From Dichetophora obliterata (taxonomy: Eukaryota; Arthropoda; Insecta; Diptera; Sciomyzidae): 64,000 nt of DNA. Below the pieces are notes generated by a model that saw only the letters and a list, made by a program, of their open reading frames with translations, was not told where the DNA came from and did no database searches. The number at the start of each line of letters is the position of its first letter. The first letter of the stretch is position 1. The stretch spans positions 31,689,819-31,753,818 of the forward strand of contig OY986439.1 of NCBI GenBank assembly GCA_963920525.1, written 5' to 3'. Positions 23,532-36,500 of this stretch are shown here, one piece after another. The translations under genes and the position numbers were made by a program.

Positions 23532-25141
23532 AAATGTATATATTATATACACAATATGACTGCCATTTATAGAAATAGGTAGAATTCACACTTCCCGCAA
23601 AGTGAGTAAGAAAAACATGAGGTTTTATCGATTAACTTTTCTTACACAAACATTTTTTTGGTATATTCTATCGAAGTGAAATTGGACCATGTGACAGCTT
23701 ATCGATTTGGAACAAACGAATCGAACAGAAATCGATTGTGATTATTACACAAACAGTGCAGGTGAGAATTACGTCAGAGTGACGTCAAATCGGTAAAACA
23801 GATCGGTAACTGCGATTGTTACGAGTTACAAGAACGAGCTTCTGGGCTATTATATTTATAATAAATAATAATAAAACTAAAATAACTTTTAAAGTGAAAA
23901 TAAATTTTTTTGTTCAAAGCCGTGCTTTACTCTTCCTTACATAACCATCAACATACATTTTGTATTTTAAGTATCTTTAAACGATTCCATGACATATATT
24001 AACGAATATTTATTTGTCCACTTATTAGACCGGATTATCATTAATATTTATGCTATCGACTATCCTATCCCTTAATATACATAAGTTTGTATGCTTTTCT
24101 ATGTAAGTGTGTCTGTTATTGATTTTATTTTTTTGATTGTTAAATGATTTCATTTATCTATTGATGGTGCCAGAAAATGTGTGTATTTTGTTGGTATTTT
24201 TTAGGGCTCCTTTGTCAAGCTTACCATTTCCTTTTATTTATTATGTACATTTCTTATTTTTTATGTTGTTGCTTAACTTGTTATCGAGATACAAAAAAAT
24301 ATTGTGGTTGTTTGCAATAATATTTATTAAATAATATTGAATATATTGTGTATTTTATGCTCTTTAGTTAGATTTGTGTATGCTCATTAGTGGACGTAAT
24401 AGTCTTAATGATTGTACGAGTATAGTGTTTTTGCATTTCAACAAAAAATTATATTGTCTTTTATACACATACAGATATTTGGTTTTACTTCATTTAGAAT
24501 TGGGATTCTATGGAGATATGTTTAAGGCTTGGAATTAATGTCTGTTGTTGGTGCTGATTGCTAATCTGTAGAATTTTGTACATTTTTGGACAGGCTAAAG
24601 TTCACCAAGCATGAAAATGGTAACCACTGGCTAAGTTCTTTTTTTTATCTTTTCGTTTTTTGTTAGTCCCAGAGTTAGAATGAAATTTGGGCGTAGCAGA
24701 TGCTTATTTGGTTTTCGAGTTGTAAGGGACAAATATTTTTGTCACACATCAACTCTTTAATAATCTCGTCGGAGTAGTGTTCATTTTTACCCCATTTTTT
24801 ATTTGCAGTATTTTTAAAATCTATTTTTTCTTTATATTTATTTTTATATCCACTACATACACTTACATTAATTGTTATTATTTTGAAAACTGTTGTTGAG
24901 TACTATATTTTATTCTGCTATTTTAGTGAAAATGGATGTTAGCGCACAACGTTTTACTGCACCGTAAAAGGAGAAGCAATTGAAAAACTTTAAGCATAAA
25001 AAGCACATTTTATATCGTTGTATAAAAACCGCACCTAATGCATTAAGATATTGTCATAAAATAAAAAAAAACACCTTAGAATAATTCAAGCAAAAATCTA
25101 TTTTCAACATAAACCCTTAACCTTAATCGTTAATATATAAA
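23532..25141. promoter_or_regulatory. Region upstream of SLC6 exon 1; promoter not pinpointed
   Basis: The 1.6 kb before the start codon is AT-rich and largely free of recognisable transposons from about 23900 on, which would fit a 5' untranslated and promoter zone. I see no convincing TATA box plus initiator pair. An untranslated upstream exon is possible. Confidence 0.25.
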
Positions 25142-25231
25142 ATGGCGAATACTGCACAACTTTTGCGCAGACAAAGTTCACGAGATATCGTGCTGAAAAG
25201 TCAAAGGAGCATCGATCAAGTGGAACTTAGA
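25142..25231 (+). CDS. SLC6 transporter exon 1 (N-terminus, aa 1-30)
   Basis: The start codon lies in an AAAATGG context, and the exon ends in AGA before GTAAGT (phase 0). It encodes a short cytosolic N-terminus with RRQSSRD and a second basic-serine stretch, possible kinase sites. It was chosen as first exon because its phase, strand and composition fit exon 2 and no upstream in-frame alternative was seen. The link to exon 2 across 16.4 kb is an inference from phase and the smooth join. Confidence 0.7.
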
Positions 25232-28200
25232 GTAAGTAAAGGCATACTAATTATCTATATCTGCCTATCTATACTATTGTATTAAATTGAAGTGGAAATT
25301 TTCTAAACCAGCAAACTTCAAAAGTATAGGGCCAAAAAAATCCAGTAAAAAAAGTACTAGTGAAATCCAAAAGAAGCCTGATAATTGTGTTATTTGCAAT
25401 CACAGCTTTTGTATTTAAGGTTTGTTTTCTTGTGACAAAACAGCTTATTTCAAATACGACAATGCTGACAAGAAAGAGAACAGGGTGCTCACAAATAAAT
25501 AAAAAAAGTATAGCAGTGAGGGGACTGCCGACCGAAGCGAAAACCTATACATAAAAAGGGTTTTCATGCAAAGTGGCAGGCTTCTAATTTGGGCAATTAG
25601 TTATTTTTATCAGACAGGTTGTATGAACAGCCCTTAAAGTCGATTGTGCATTTGCAGCATATAAGTCAGCTGTGCGATCTGCCAGCGATGCGTTCCATTT
25701 AAACAGGGACGCTTAGCGGATTGTTTGCTTGTTTTCTGAAATTTTTAGAATTAAATCTTTATTAGTTTTGCTCAAATTATAACTTTTCCTTCAAAAAAGA
25801 AAACAGCTGATTGATCATATAAGTTTGCCACCTCGTTTGCTCACCTAAATCGAAGAGCAAATTTATCTGGTTTGTGCAAAAGCTTTTTCATACGAATTTT
25901 GACAGTTCATTTATAAGGCTGATAAACTTATAAGGTTTATACCATTTATAAGGGTATTGCCCATTTGCATGAAAACCCTTAAAATATTAGTATTCCCTGG
26001 AAGACGTTGTCCTGCCACGACCGCCTTGCTGCTATATAAGAATTTTCATGCTAATATAAAGTTTCAGACTATCCTACATGTAGGATGGATTTGGCAGGTC
26101 AGATGGACATGTAGGAATGTGCGAAAGCTCATACTGCAGCTCATACTACATGTAGGATGAAAATCAAAAAGTTCTAAAAGTTACGCCATGATCTTGTTCT
26201 TCTCTGTGCGTCCTTGTTTGTAGATTTCCTTGGTAATTGTTGTTGGCGCATTTAGCTGGAAATTTTTTTAGACGTTGTGAATTCTAATTGTGTAGCTACA
26301 GTCGGCATATGAAATTAGAATTATTTTGTAGATTAGAATGTAGAAATAAGAATGATTTTGGTTAAGAGCTTATAGCAATTTATAAAATTTTTTATATATT
26401 ACTGAAACTATTTTTTTAAGCAAAAGTATTACCATATCAAAAATACATATAATTTAAGTAATTTATTTAAATTATTTCATTATTGAATTAATATAAAAAT
26501 TAAAGCTTTTTTATATCTATTTATATCATGACACTTACACAATATACATGTTCACCATTTCTATATTTCGTTGTGTATTAAAAATAGAATATTTTAAAAT
26601 TAAGAAATATTTATATATAAGTTATATATAATTCATATAAGAAATTGATGCTAAACAGTTTAAAAAATAGAATGCTTAGGATAAGCAGACTTTAGTTATC
26701 CAATTACTACTGAAAATATTATAATTTTATGTTTGCTATATTTTATGTTTGCCTGCTAGCAAGATCTCAAGTGGAGGGAGGCATTAAAAGAGACTTCAGA
26801 GCTAACTGCTGAAATAAAATGAAATTTCAATTTTTCATATTTGTATTTTGTTTGACTGTCGTGAAGTCTCTTTTAATGCCTCCACTTTAGATCTTGCTAG
26901 CAGGTAAACAGAAAAAATAGCGAGCAAAGTGCTATTTATTTTTCGCCGCCAATTCGGTTCATCCCCTCTAACGCTGTGCAATCGCTGTGATCATATCATT
27001 CTCTCTGCCTTTTTGTTGTAGATTTGCTTGGCAATTGTTGTTGTGCAGTTAGCTTTAATTTTTGTGTAGATGTTATTTGGTAGCTACAGTCGGCATATGA
27101 CAATCGAAGTATTTTTATAATGCTTTATATATATGTACATAAAAACACTTACACAAAAAACCTGCAAAATAAATTTATATTTACAGTTGTAATTGAATTA
27201 CTACAGTCTGCTTATCATAAGTGTTCTATTTCTTACCGCCTAATGTTGTAAATCGAAAACGCAAACAAACGACAAGTAAGACACGAGAAGCAACACCTTT
27301 TTTTAAACAAAATTCTATTGCTTCTCGTGTCTTGCTTGTCGTTGGTTTGCGTTTTCAATTTACAACACTAGGCGGTTAAACTGTCTGCGTACATTTATTA
27401 GACTAAATTATATACTATATCTATTTCTTACTTACTTACTTACTTAGTTGGCGCTACAACCGTATGTCGGTCTTGGCCTCATCTAAGAATTTGCGCCAGC
27501 CATTTCTGTCTTTCGCTTGCTGGCGCCAGTTGGAAATTCCAAGCTTCGTCAGGTTGTCCTCTACTTGGTCTTTCCAACGAAGATGCGGTCGTCCTCTTCT
27601 GCGTTGACCGCCGCTGGGTACCGAATCTAATGTTTTCTTTACTGGAGCATCGTCTTTCATGCGCTGAACATGACCAAGCCAGCAAAGCCGCTCGATTTTA
27701 ATGCGCTTGACTATGTCGATGTCAGCGTACAGCTCATACAGTTCATCATTCCACTGTATTCGGTACTCACCATTGACTCAGATTGGTACGAAGAATCTTT
27801 CTCTCGAATGCTCCTAAAGTCTTTTCATCTAAACTGCTCAGCGTCCAGGTTTGTGATGCATAAAGTAGGACGGGCATGATGAGCGATTTATAGAGCATGA
27901 TTTTCGTTCGTCGAGAGAGGGCTCTGCTTCTCAATTGCCTACTGAGCCCAAAGTAACACCTGTTGGCAAGAGTTATTCTTCGTTTGATCTCAATGCTGAT
28001 GTCGTTGGTTGAGTTTATGCTGGATCCCAGATAAACGAAGTCGTTTACAACCTCGAAGGAGGTATTGTCAACTGTAACGTGGGTTCCAAGACGCTGGGAC
28101 TGTTTGTTTGTTGACACCAAGTATTTCGTCTTATCTGCATTCACTGCCAGACCTATTCGACTTGACTCTCTTTCTAATCTGGAAAATCTGGACTTCACGC

Positions 28201-31200
28201 GTATTATGGCCAATGATATCGATGTCATCAGCATACGCAAGCAGCATAACACTCTTGTAGAATATTGTGCCACTACGTCTCAGATCAGCAGCTCGGATGA
28301 TCTTTTCCATCATTAGGTTGAAAAAGTCGCACGATAAGGAATCACCTTGTCTGAAACCTCGTTTGGTAATAAATGGTGGGGAGAGGTCCTTCCCGATTTT
28401 AACTGCGTTGCTGGTGTTGCTCAGTGTCATCCTGCAAAGTCGTATTAGTTTTGCAGGAATACCAAATTCAGACATGGTGGAGTACAGGTGCTTCCTTATT
28501 GGGCTGTCGAAGGCGGCTTTGTAGTCGACAAAAAGATGGTGGGTGTCGACTTGTTTTTCTTGAGTCTTCTCCAAGATTTGTCGTAGCGTGAAAATATGGT
28601 CGATGGTGGACTTTCCAGGTCTGAAGCCACACTGATAAGGTCCGATCAGTTCGTTTACAATGGGCTTCAATCTTTCACATAAAATGCTCGACAGGACCTT
28701 ATATGCGATATTAAGAAGGCTTATCCCACGGTAATTGGCACAGATAGTGGGATCGCCTTTCTTGTGGATTGGGCAGAGCACACTGAGATTCCAATCGTTC
28801 GGAATGCATTCTTCCGACCATATTTTGCATAGAAGCTCGTGAATGCATTTAAGTAGAGCTTCGCCTCCGTTCTTAAACAGCTCAGCAGGTAAGCCATCAG
28901 CTCCCGCGGCTTTGTTATTTTTAAGCCGAGCTATAGCTGTCAGAACTTCATCATAGTCGGGCAGCGGAACCTCGACGCTGTCATCCGCAATTGGGGTTTC
29001 CGGAATATCATCTCTATTGGCGGGATTGTTGTCAGCGTCGCCATTTAGAAGCTTAGAGAAGTGTTCCCTCCATAACGTCAGTGTACTCTGGACATCTGTC
29101 ACTAGATTCCCGTTTTCATCCTTGCAGGAAGAGGCCCCGGTTTTAAAACCATCGGCAAGGCGTCTTATTTTTTCGAAAAATTTTCGGGCCTCATTCCTGT
29201 CACCATACATCTCAATCTTCTCCTGCTCGCGCTTTTCTGCCTCTCTTTTTTTCCGCCTGAAAATATGTCTCTCTTCCCTCCTCTTTTCTTTGTATCGCTC
29301 CTTAGCAGCGCGCGTTACAACCGACTGCAGGGTGGCTTTGTAGGCGGCGTCTTTCTCCGCAGTGGCGTCGCGACACTCCTGGTCGTACCACTGGTTTCGG
29401 CGAGGGCGTTGGTAGCCAATCACCTCTTCAGCAGCCGCACGCATGGAGTTGGAAATGTGTGTCCACTGCGCGCATATATCATCGATTGGAGGAGTGCTTT
29501 GAAGCAGGAGTGAGAGTCGAGTGGCGAAAGCATCGGCTGTCTGTTTCGATTGCAGCTTGTCGACGTCTAGCTTTCTCTGTGTAGGGTTGCGTGTATTTTT
29601 AGCTGCGCACAGACGTGTACGGATCTTGGCTGCAACAAGATAGTGATCCGAGTCAATGTTTGCACCACGGATCGTGCGTACATCCAATACACTGGAAGAG
29701 TGCCTTCCGTCGATCAAAACGTGATCAATTTGATTTTTTGTTTTTTGATCAGGGGACATCCAGGTGGCTTTATGAATATTGAGATGCTTGAATCTAGTGC
29801 TACTTATGACCATGTTTCGTGCTGCGGCGAAGTCAATCAGCCTCATTCCGTTATCGGAGGTGTTGTCGTGGAGGCTGAACTTTCCGACCGTTGGACCAAA
29901 AATATTTTCCTTGCCCACCTTAGCGTTGAAGTCACCAAGCACGATTTTTACGTCGTGGCGGGGGCAGCGCTCGTAAGCATTTTCAAGGCGCTCGTAGAAA
30001 ATTTCCTTGATCTCATCGTCCTTGTCTTCTGTCGGATCGTGCGCACATATTAGGCTTATATTGAAAAACCTAACCTTGATGCGGATTATGGCAAGTCGTT
30101 CGTTCACAGGTGTGAATCGCAGGACGTGGGGCCGTAGTCTCTTGCCAACTACAAATCCGCATCCAAACTCGTGCTTCTCTGCATGGCCGCTGTATTAGAT
30201 ATCACAGGGTGCATGCCGAATGCAACCCTGTCCCTTCCATCGCATTTCTTGGATAGCAGTGATATCAGCTTTGTATCTTTCCAAGACATCAGTCAGTTGG
30301 ATAGAGGCACCTTCCCAATTAAGGGTTCGGACATTCCAGGTGCATATCCGTAAATCATTATCAGTTTTTCGTTTGCGGTAGTCGTCATCAGATTTGGGGA
30401 TCAGTTTTCTTCTATTATTTTGTGTTTTCATTGAAATGGGTTTTTATGGGTGGGCTTCAAACCCGACGCACAACCTATTTTAAGCCTAGGGAGGCCCGCC
30501 GCTCAGATTAGCCGCCAAACTAACGGTTGTCAGTTTTGACGTTGCCCAGGAAACACCACGTGGAGATTTGAGTCGACTTGAGGCGATTTCACAAAGATTA
30601 TGCTGGCCTCGCCAGGTTGAGACAGTCAGACATGTTACATTGATCCATCGCCCCCATATCTATTTCTTATATATTCTTATTTAAATACACAACACAAACT
30701 ATATATAGCGTGCATGTATATTGTGTTGTTATATAAAAGGATATAAAAAAGATTAAAATTTTTAAATTAATTCAATAATGAAATAATATAAAAAATTATA
30801 TGAATTATGTGTATGTACATTTAGTTAAAAGAAATAGTTTCAGCCATTTATACAAAATTTCAAAAATTGATTTAAACTTTTATCTAAAGTAAATCAGTTG
30901 TCATATCCCGACTGTAGCTAAAAATGTCTAAAAAAATTCCAGCTAACTGTACAACAACAATTACATTTCAAATTTACATCAACAATGCAGTGAGAGTGGA
31001 AAGGTTCACAGAGGTTGCGCAACGTTAGAGGGGATGAACGAATCGGCGTCAGAAAATAAACCGCATTTTGCTTGCTATGCTTTCTGTTTGCCTGGTAGCA
31101 AAATCTCAAGTGGTGGAATGGCAAAATTAGACAAGGTACTGTTAAAGCGGAAAGCCGGTGACCGAAACTGTCAAAATGAAGTTGACATTTCATACAAAAT

Positions 31201-33555
31201 ATGCAACCAATGAGAATGCAATATGAAAGCAAAAATTGGCCAAAATACCAAAATGGCTGAGTTTGACAGTTATGGTCACTAATAAAGAGAACACATTCAG
31301 CCCTAACACTACCTTGTCTAGTTGTACTATGAGTGGTGGCATCAAAAGGGACTTCACGGCCAGTCAAACAAAAACCAAATATCAAAAATTTTAAATTTAT
31401 TTTATTTTAACCTACAGCAGCTCTACATATATATTGAAAAAGCTATATCATCCAATGTTTCGCAGCGGAGCAAAGGGAGGGAAAAAAACGATGCGTCAGC
31501 AGAGGAACTTATTGATGGTTGCTTGCTACATTTGCTGATCGCCTTGTAGTCAAGATCCAAGAGCGTCATTTAAAAACCTACTCGCTATCTGTATTGATGA
31601 GGAGAGCTACTCGCAAAATGACGATGAGGATGATGCAAGCCAAAGATTTACCCTCTACCAAAATCGTTCAACGAACCTAAAGAAGTTTTCACTTAAAAAA
31701 AAATAACGAAAGTGCTTGAGTTTGTGTGTGCGTGAGCCAACGATATCCCGGTGCATCACCAAGTGCAGCAAAGTTAAATTGGCTTTCTTTGCTGGTGAAG
31801 GTCCTCCAAGTACCACCAGCAACAGCACAAGCAAGTGCAGCGCAAATTTCTTGCTAGCCAACATGTGCCAACAAGTGCCACCAGCAACAGCATAAGCAAA
31901 TGAAGCGCAAATTCTCCGCTTTTAATTTATTTAATTCACGCCGGAGTATAATGGCAGAAATTTGCCTCTGCGCTTGAGACATGCTGAAATGGTGCTTCTG
32001 AAATATTGGAGAGTTGACCAGTCAATTGAATTGTGCTGCACTTGCTGGGGCTGCTCGTGGCGACTCTCGGAGGATGTTGGCTAGCAACAAATTTTGCACT
32101 GCACTTGCTGGTGGTGGCACTTGGAGGACGTTCGCCAGCAAAGAAAGCTAATTTAACTTTGCTGCACTTGCTGATGCACCGGGAGATCGTTGGCCTACAC
32201 ACACGCACACACAAACTCAAGCACTTTCGTTATTTTTTATATTATTTTGTTATTTTTTAAGTTTTTCAAGTTTACAATATTACAAGTTTACGAAATAAGT
32301 TGCCAGTACAAGCACTCGAATGAAATATGTCGCAAATTGAATAAAATGCAAATTAAATAAAATATTTGCGCTAAGACACGATCGAAATGTGAAACGTCAG
32401 AATTTGCAACTGTCAAAATTTCATCGTCCATTTGACACAGCAAAAAAGACAAATTTATTTCTACACACACAAATTTTATTCAACCTGATATTTTCTATCC
32501 TACCACGACTGAAAAGTTTTCATTTGACACTTACCCTTTACACGGAGGTTACACGAGACAGTACTGTTAAGACAGTCGCAACGCATTCACAAATTTTTAC
32601 CCACACACACACACACACTAACTTTTGTTACTGTCTGCTCTACTGTCTTAAGTTTTTTGTAGACATTTGGTGGGACAGTAGCTAGGAGAGTAGAATGATA
32701 TTTAGCATATCAAGTGACAAAATACTTGAAAATTTAATAGAATTAAAGGAAAATTTGCAATACTTTGGCGTACTCGTAGTTTTAACAAAAATTTTCTTCA
32801 TAAAATAGAATTTTTTTACTATTTTGTCTACTGTCTTCCCAACTGTCTTACCAACTGTCTGTACTCTTTTTCACAGACACAAAGTTTGACAATTCAAACG
32901 TATTTTTCACTGTCTTAACAATGCTGTTTCGTGTAACTCCCGTGTTATGAAAAAATTTATTAACAAAACAATGATAGTTGGCAACTCTAAAAATAAAATG
33001 CCGCAGTGGTGAAAATAAAAAGCCACTTACAAATACAACAAGTGTGAAAATTGTCAAACTTTGTTTGATGTTATATAATAAAATAAGAGCATGCATGTAA
33101 TTATTTGAATGTTCAACATATTCCTTTATCACAACTTAAAGATTAAAATGTTATAACACTCAATCCAAACATTATCGGCCTTTGTAGTCTAGTGGAGAGT
33201 GCGCTAGACTCTCAACCCAAAGGTCCCTGGTTCGAATCCGGGCTCGGGCATGGTTCTTTTCACTTTCTTTGTTCTTTCTTTGTCCTACATTAAAGAATTA
33301 TGGAAAACTAAAAATCCACAACTAAATTGTGGAAAATATGAAGGAATGGAACAACTAAGGGCTTGAAATGCTTGCCGAGGTTAAGGCATAACACTAGCCT
33401 CGGTTAAAAAGTAATTCAAATTGTCTTTCGCGGTTGTTTCGCCTAATAAATAATTCACGTATAGTTCCAATCAATTCCTCTTAATAATCTATCCCTTTCC
33501 TTTCAGGTCAAAGACCAAACCTTGTTTGTATAAGGCGCATGCCTTGGTTCTTTGA

Positions 33556-33588
<33 letters not shown>

Positions 33589-36500
33589 TTATTTTTTCTT
33601 GTTTGCAAACGAAGTTCCAGCAGAAAAAATCAGAAAAAGAAGAAGATCGCTCCATTTTTAAATCTCACCATGCATAGCAGCTGTTTAAGTAAAAGCAAAT
33701 TTTTCAAAAATAAAGAAATTGCCAAACTTTAAACGCATACATAGACCAATATAAAGCGAATTAATAATAAGTTTTGGTTGCAAACATCTTATTGCAACCT
33801 AACTTAAGTATTTATATGCCAGCCACTACTCTCGAGTAAAAAACCCTGGCAAAAAATATCTTGATAGTAATTTAGACCTTCGTAAAATGTATAGCCTGTA
33901 TACTGACCATTGTAAAAAGGACTGGGTCGAACCAGTCAAAGAGTTTTTTTATAGGAAAATATGTGTCAACAAATTCAATTTGACTTTAAAAAGCCAAAGA
34001 CCGATAGTTGCAACGAGTGTGACAAGTTCGAGATGCAGATTTAAAATGAGACAGATCCAGAGGTACTTAATAATATAAAGAAAGTGAAGGAACAACATCT
34101 GACAGCGGCTGAAAAGGCTAGATCAGCAAAAAATGCAGCTAAGACAAGAAAATCCTGGCGTTGCAACTATGGACCTATAATTTGGCATTCATAATTTACG
34201 TAGCGGTTACGGAACAATGATAATGTGGAACGAAACTGAAGTTTCGAGAGGTTGGCAAGAAAAAGGGTCCTGTTTTTTCAAATATGCTTCCCAGCTCCCT
34301 GCCACCGTCATCTAATCGCATTTTGCGATAACTTGTGGAGACCAAAATAAGAACCAAAATCTCCCCATTTCGGTTGTATATAGGGCAGAATAGCAATTTG
34401 GAGACTGTGGGTCATAAACTTGTAATTCCTAGCCACTCATTTATGGAGTGTGATCAGGATTTTAAAATAATCGAGAACAAAATCGACTTAATACGTTTTT
34501 ATTTCAGATGATTGGATAAGTGTAGTAGCATCTGCAAGCTGCAAATTTCAAGTTGTGAAAATGAATAGGGAAGACTGCTTTCTATACAAAAAATTAATCC
34601 CAGTTTGAAAGATACAGTAAAAGGGATAACTAAATTTCAATGGATAAGACTGACAAAGAAAGATCCCTTTAAAATATATTATAAGGATTCAACAGAAGAG
34701 TCTGACAATTTTAAATATCTAAACATCATGCAATCTAACAAAAGAGGACGTCCAAATAAAATTTTAAATATGCATCCAAATATAATGATTTGGCGCAAAA
34801 TTGCTCCATGATTTTTTGCCAGCAGTCCACCAAAACTTTTATGAAAACATCCGTAATGGACAGAAAAATAAAAAACAAAGAAGAATTACGTTCCAGTCGA
34901 TAATGATTGTGAAGAAGAGTCCATGTGGGTAACCGAAGAAGAAGAAGAATGAAGCTTTCCACAGTTTTTTTTTGAAGTGAAAACTTCTTTAGGCGCGTTA
35001 AAATATTTTGGTAGAGGGTAAATCTTTGGTTTGCGTCATTTTCATTTTGCGAGTAACTCTCGTCATCAATACAGACAGCTAAGATAACAAGATAGGAAAC
35101 TTAGACAGCATAACCTCAAAAAATGTTTGCATGTATTTGTGCATAAAAAATCAACCCTGATCGTCACTCTTGTTTTTAATCACAAAGAAATCACTTGGCA
35201 ACCCCTGAAATTAATGTATGTAATCTGTTTGTTAGTATATAAATACTTAAGTTAGGTTGCAACAAGATGTTTGCAACCAAAAATTATTATTAATTCGCTT
35301 TATATTGGTCTATATATGCTTTTAAAGTTTGGCACTTTCTTCAGTTGTTGTATTTGTCAACATTTTTGAAAAACTTTTGATAAACTGCGGCACTTTATTT
35401 TCAGAGTTGTCAACTATCATTGTTTTATTAATAAATATTTGGTTTGAGTCATCGTCATCGTCACTTTGCTAGTAACTCTCGTCATCAATAAGGCTGTTCA
35501 CATTTCAAATCGCTCATCAAACCGATCATCAAATAATTTGACAAATGATTTGACCAACAAAATTGGTATGGATTTGATGGCGATTTGATGGCGATTTGAT
35601 GAGTGTTTACACATCAATTGTGGAGTCGTGAAGTCTCTTTTAATGCCTCCACTTGAGATCTTGCTATCAGGCAAACAAAAAACATGGCAAGCAAAGTGCT
35701 GTTTATTTTCTGCCGCCGATTCGGTTCATCCCCTCTAACGTTGCGCAACCGATGTGACACTGCTCTTCTCTGTTCGTCGTTGTAGTAGATTTGCTTTGTA
35801 ATTGTTGTTGTAAATGTATTTTACTGCAGCTACAGATCTACATATACATTGAAAGAAAAACAGTAAATATCATTCAAAATTATTTTATGACAGACCGTTT
35901 TGTCAGCAGATAAACTTATTGATGATTGCTTGCTGCGTTTGCTGAGCGCCTGGTATCCAAGATCCTTGAGAGTGCATTTGAGTTTCATGATCAATATAAA
36001 AAACATTGGTAGTTTTATAAATGTCGCCAGCATATTCTCTGACTGAGACCATGGTATAATAAGTGATAGGTAGGAGTGATATTTCATGTTTCGCTCAGCG
36101 AATGTCAAACAAAATAAAACAAAATAGGGAACGTGTGTCACACACATTGGACGCATTAAGAGGAGTTACCTGTTGTGAATGGATTTTAAATTTAAAAAAA
36201 GAACAGTTGCCAACTATTGACCATGCTGAAAGCTGCCAATGTGTGTACACGCACGCACTTTATATTGTTTTCTTTTATGTGAAGTTCGATGGTCGCAGCT
36301 CGGGAGAAACTAAGTTGTTGTCAAGGCTACCTAATAATAATTTTTTTATCATGACTGGGACTGCATCGTTCAAAAATTTTTTGTTTCTTATTTCAGCTAC
36401 CATAAGCCTATAGTATCTTATTTAGAATATAATGCTATGATTAATGACGCAAACAGTGAAAATAATGTAAATAAAGTTCAATGAAATCTATGTATACATA

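Larger units (their letters stand above)
26850..31375. mobile_element. Long inverted-repeat element interrupted by RTE, a hairpin MITE and a hAT MITE
   Basis: The left arm begins near GTCGTGAAGTCTCTTTTAATG (26855) and carries AGATCTTGCTAGCAGG and TTCGGTTCATCCCCTCTAACG. The right arm (30880-31116 and 31340-31375) repeats this inverted. The arms match for several hundred bases. Removing the RTE (27431-30655) and two small MITEs leaves an element of roughly 950 bases. A related pair of arms lies at 35626-36800. Confidence 0.7.

Noticed and set aside
28267..30198. Open frames on the + strand opposite the RTE gene
   Set aside because: They are antisense shadows of a long coding frame with recognised catalytic motifs.
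33175..33250. Possible functional tRNA gene with good A- and B-boxes
   Set aside because: The acceptor and anticodon stems do not pair, and a long non-tRNA body with a 27-A tail follows, so it is a SINE.
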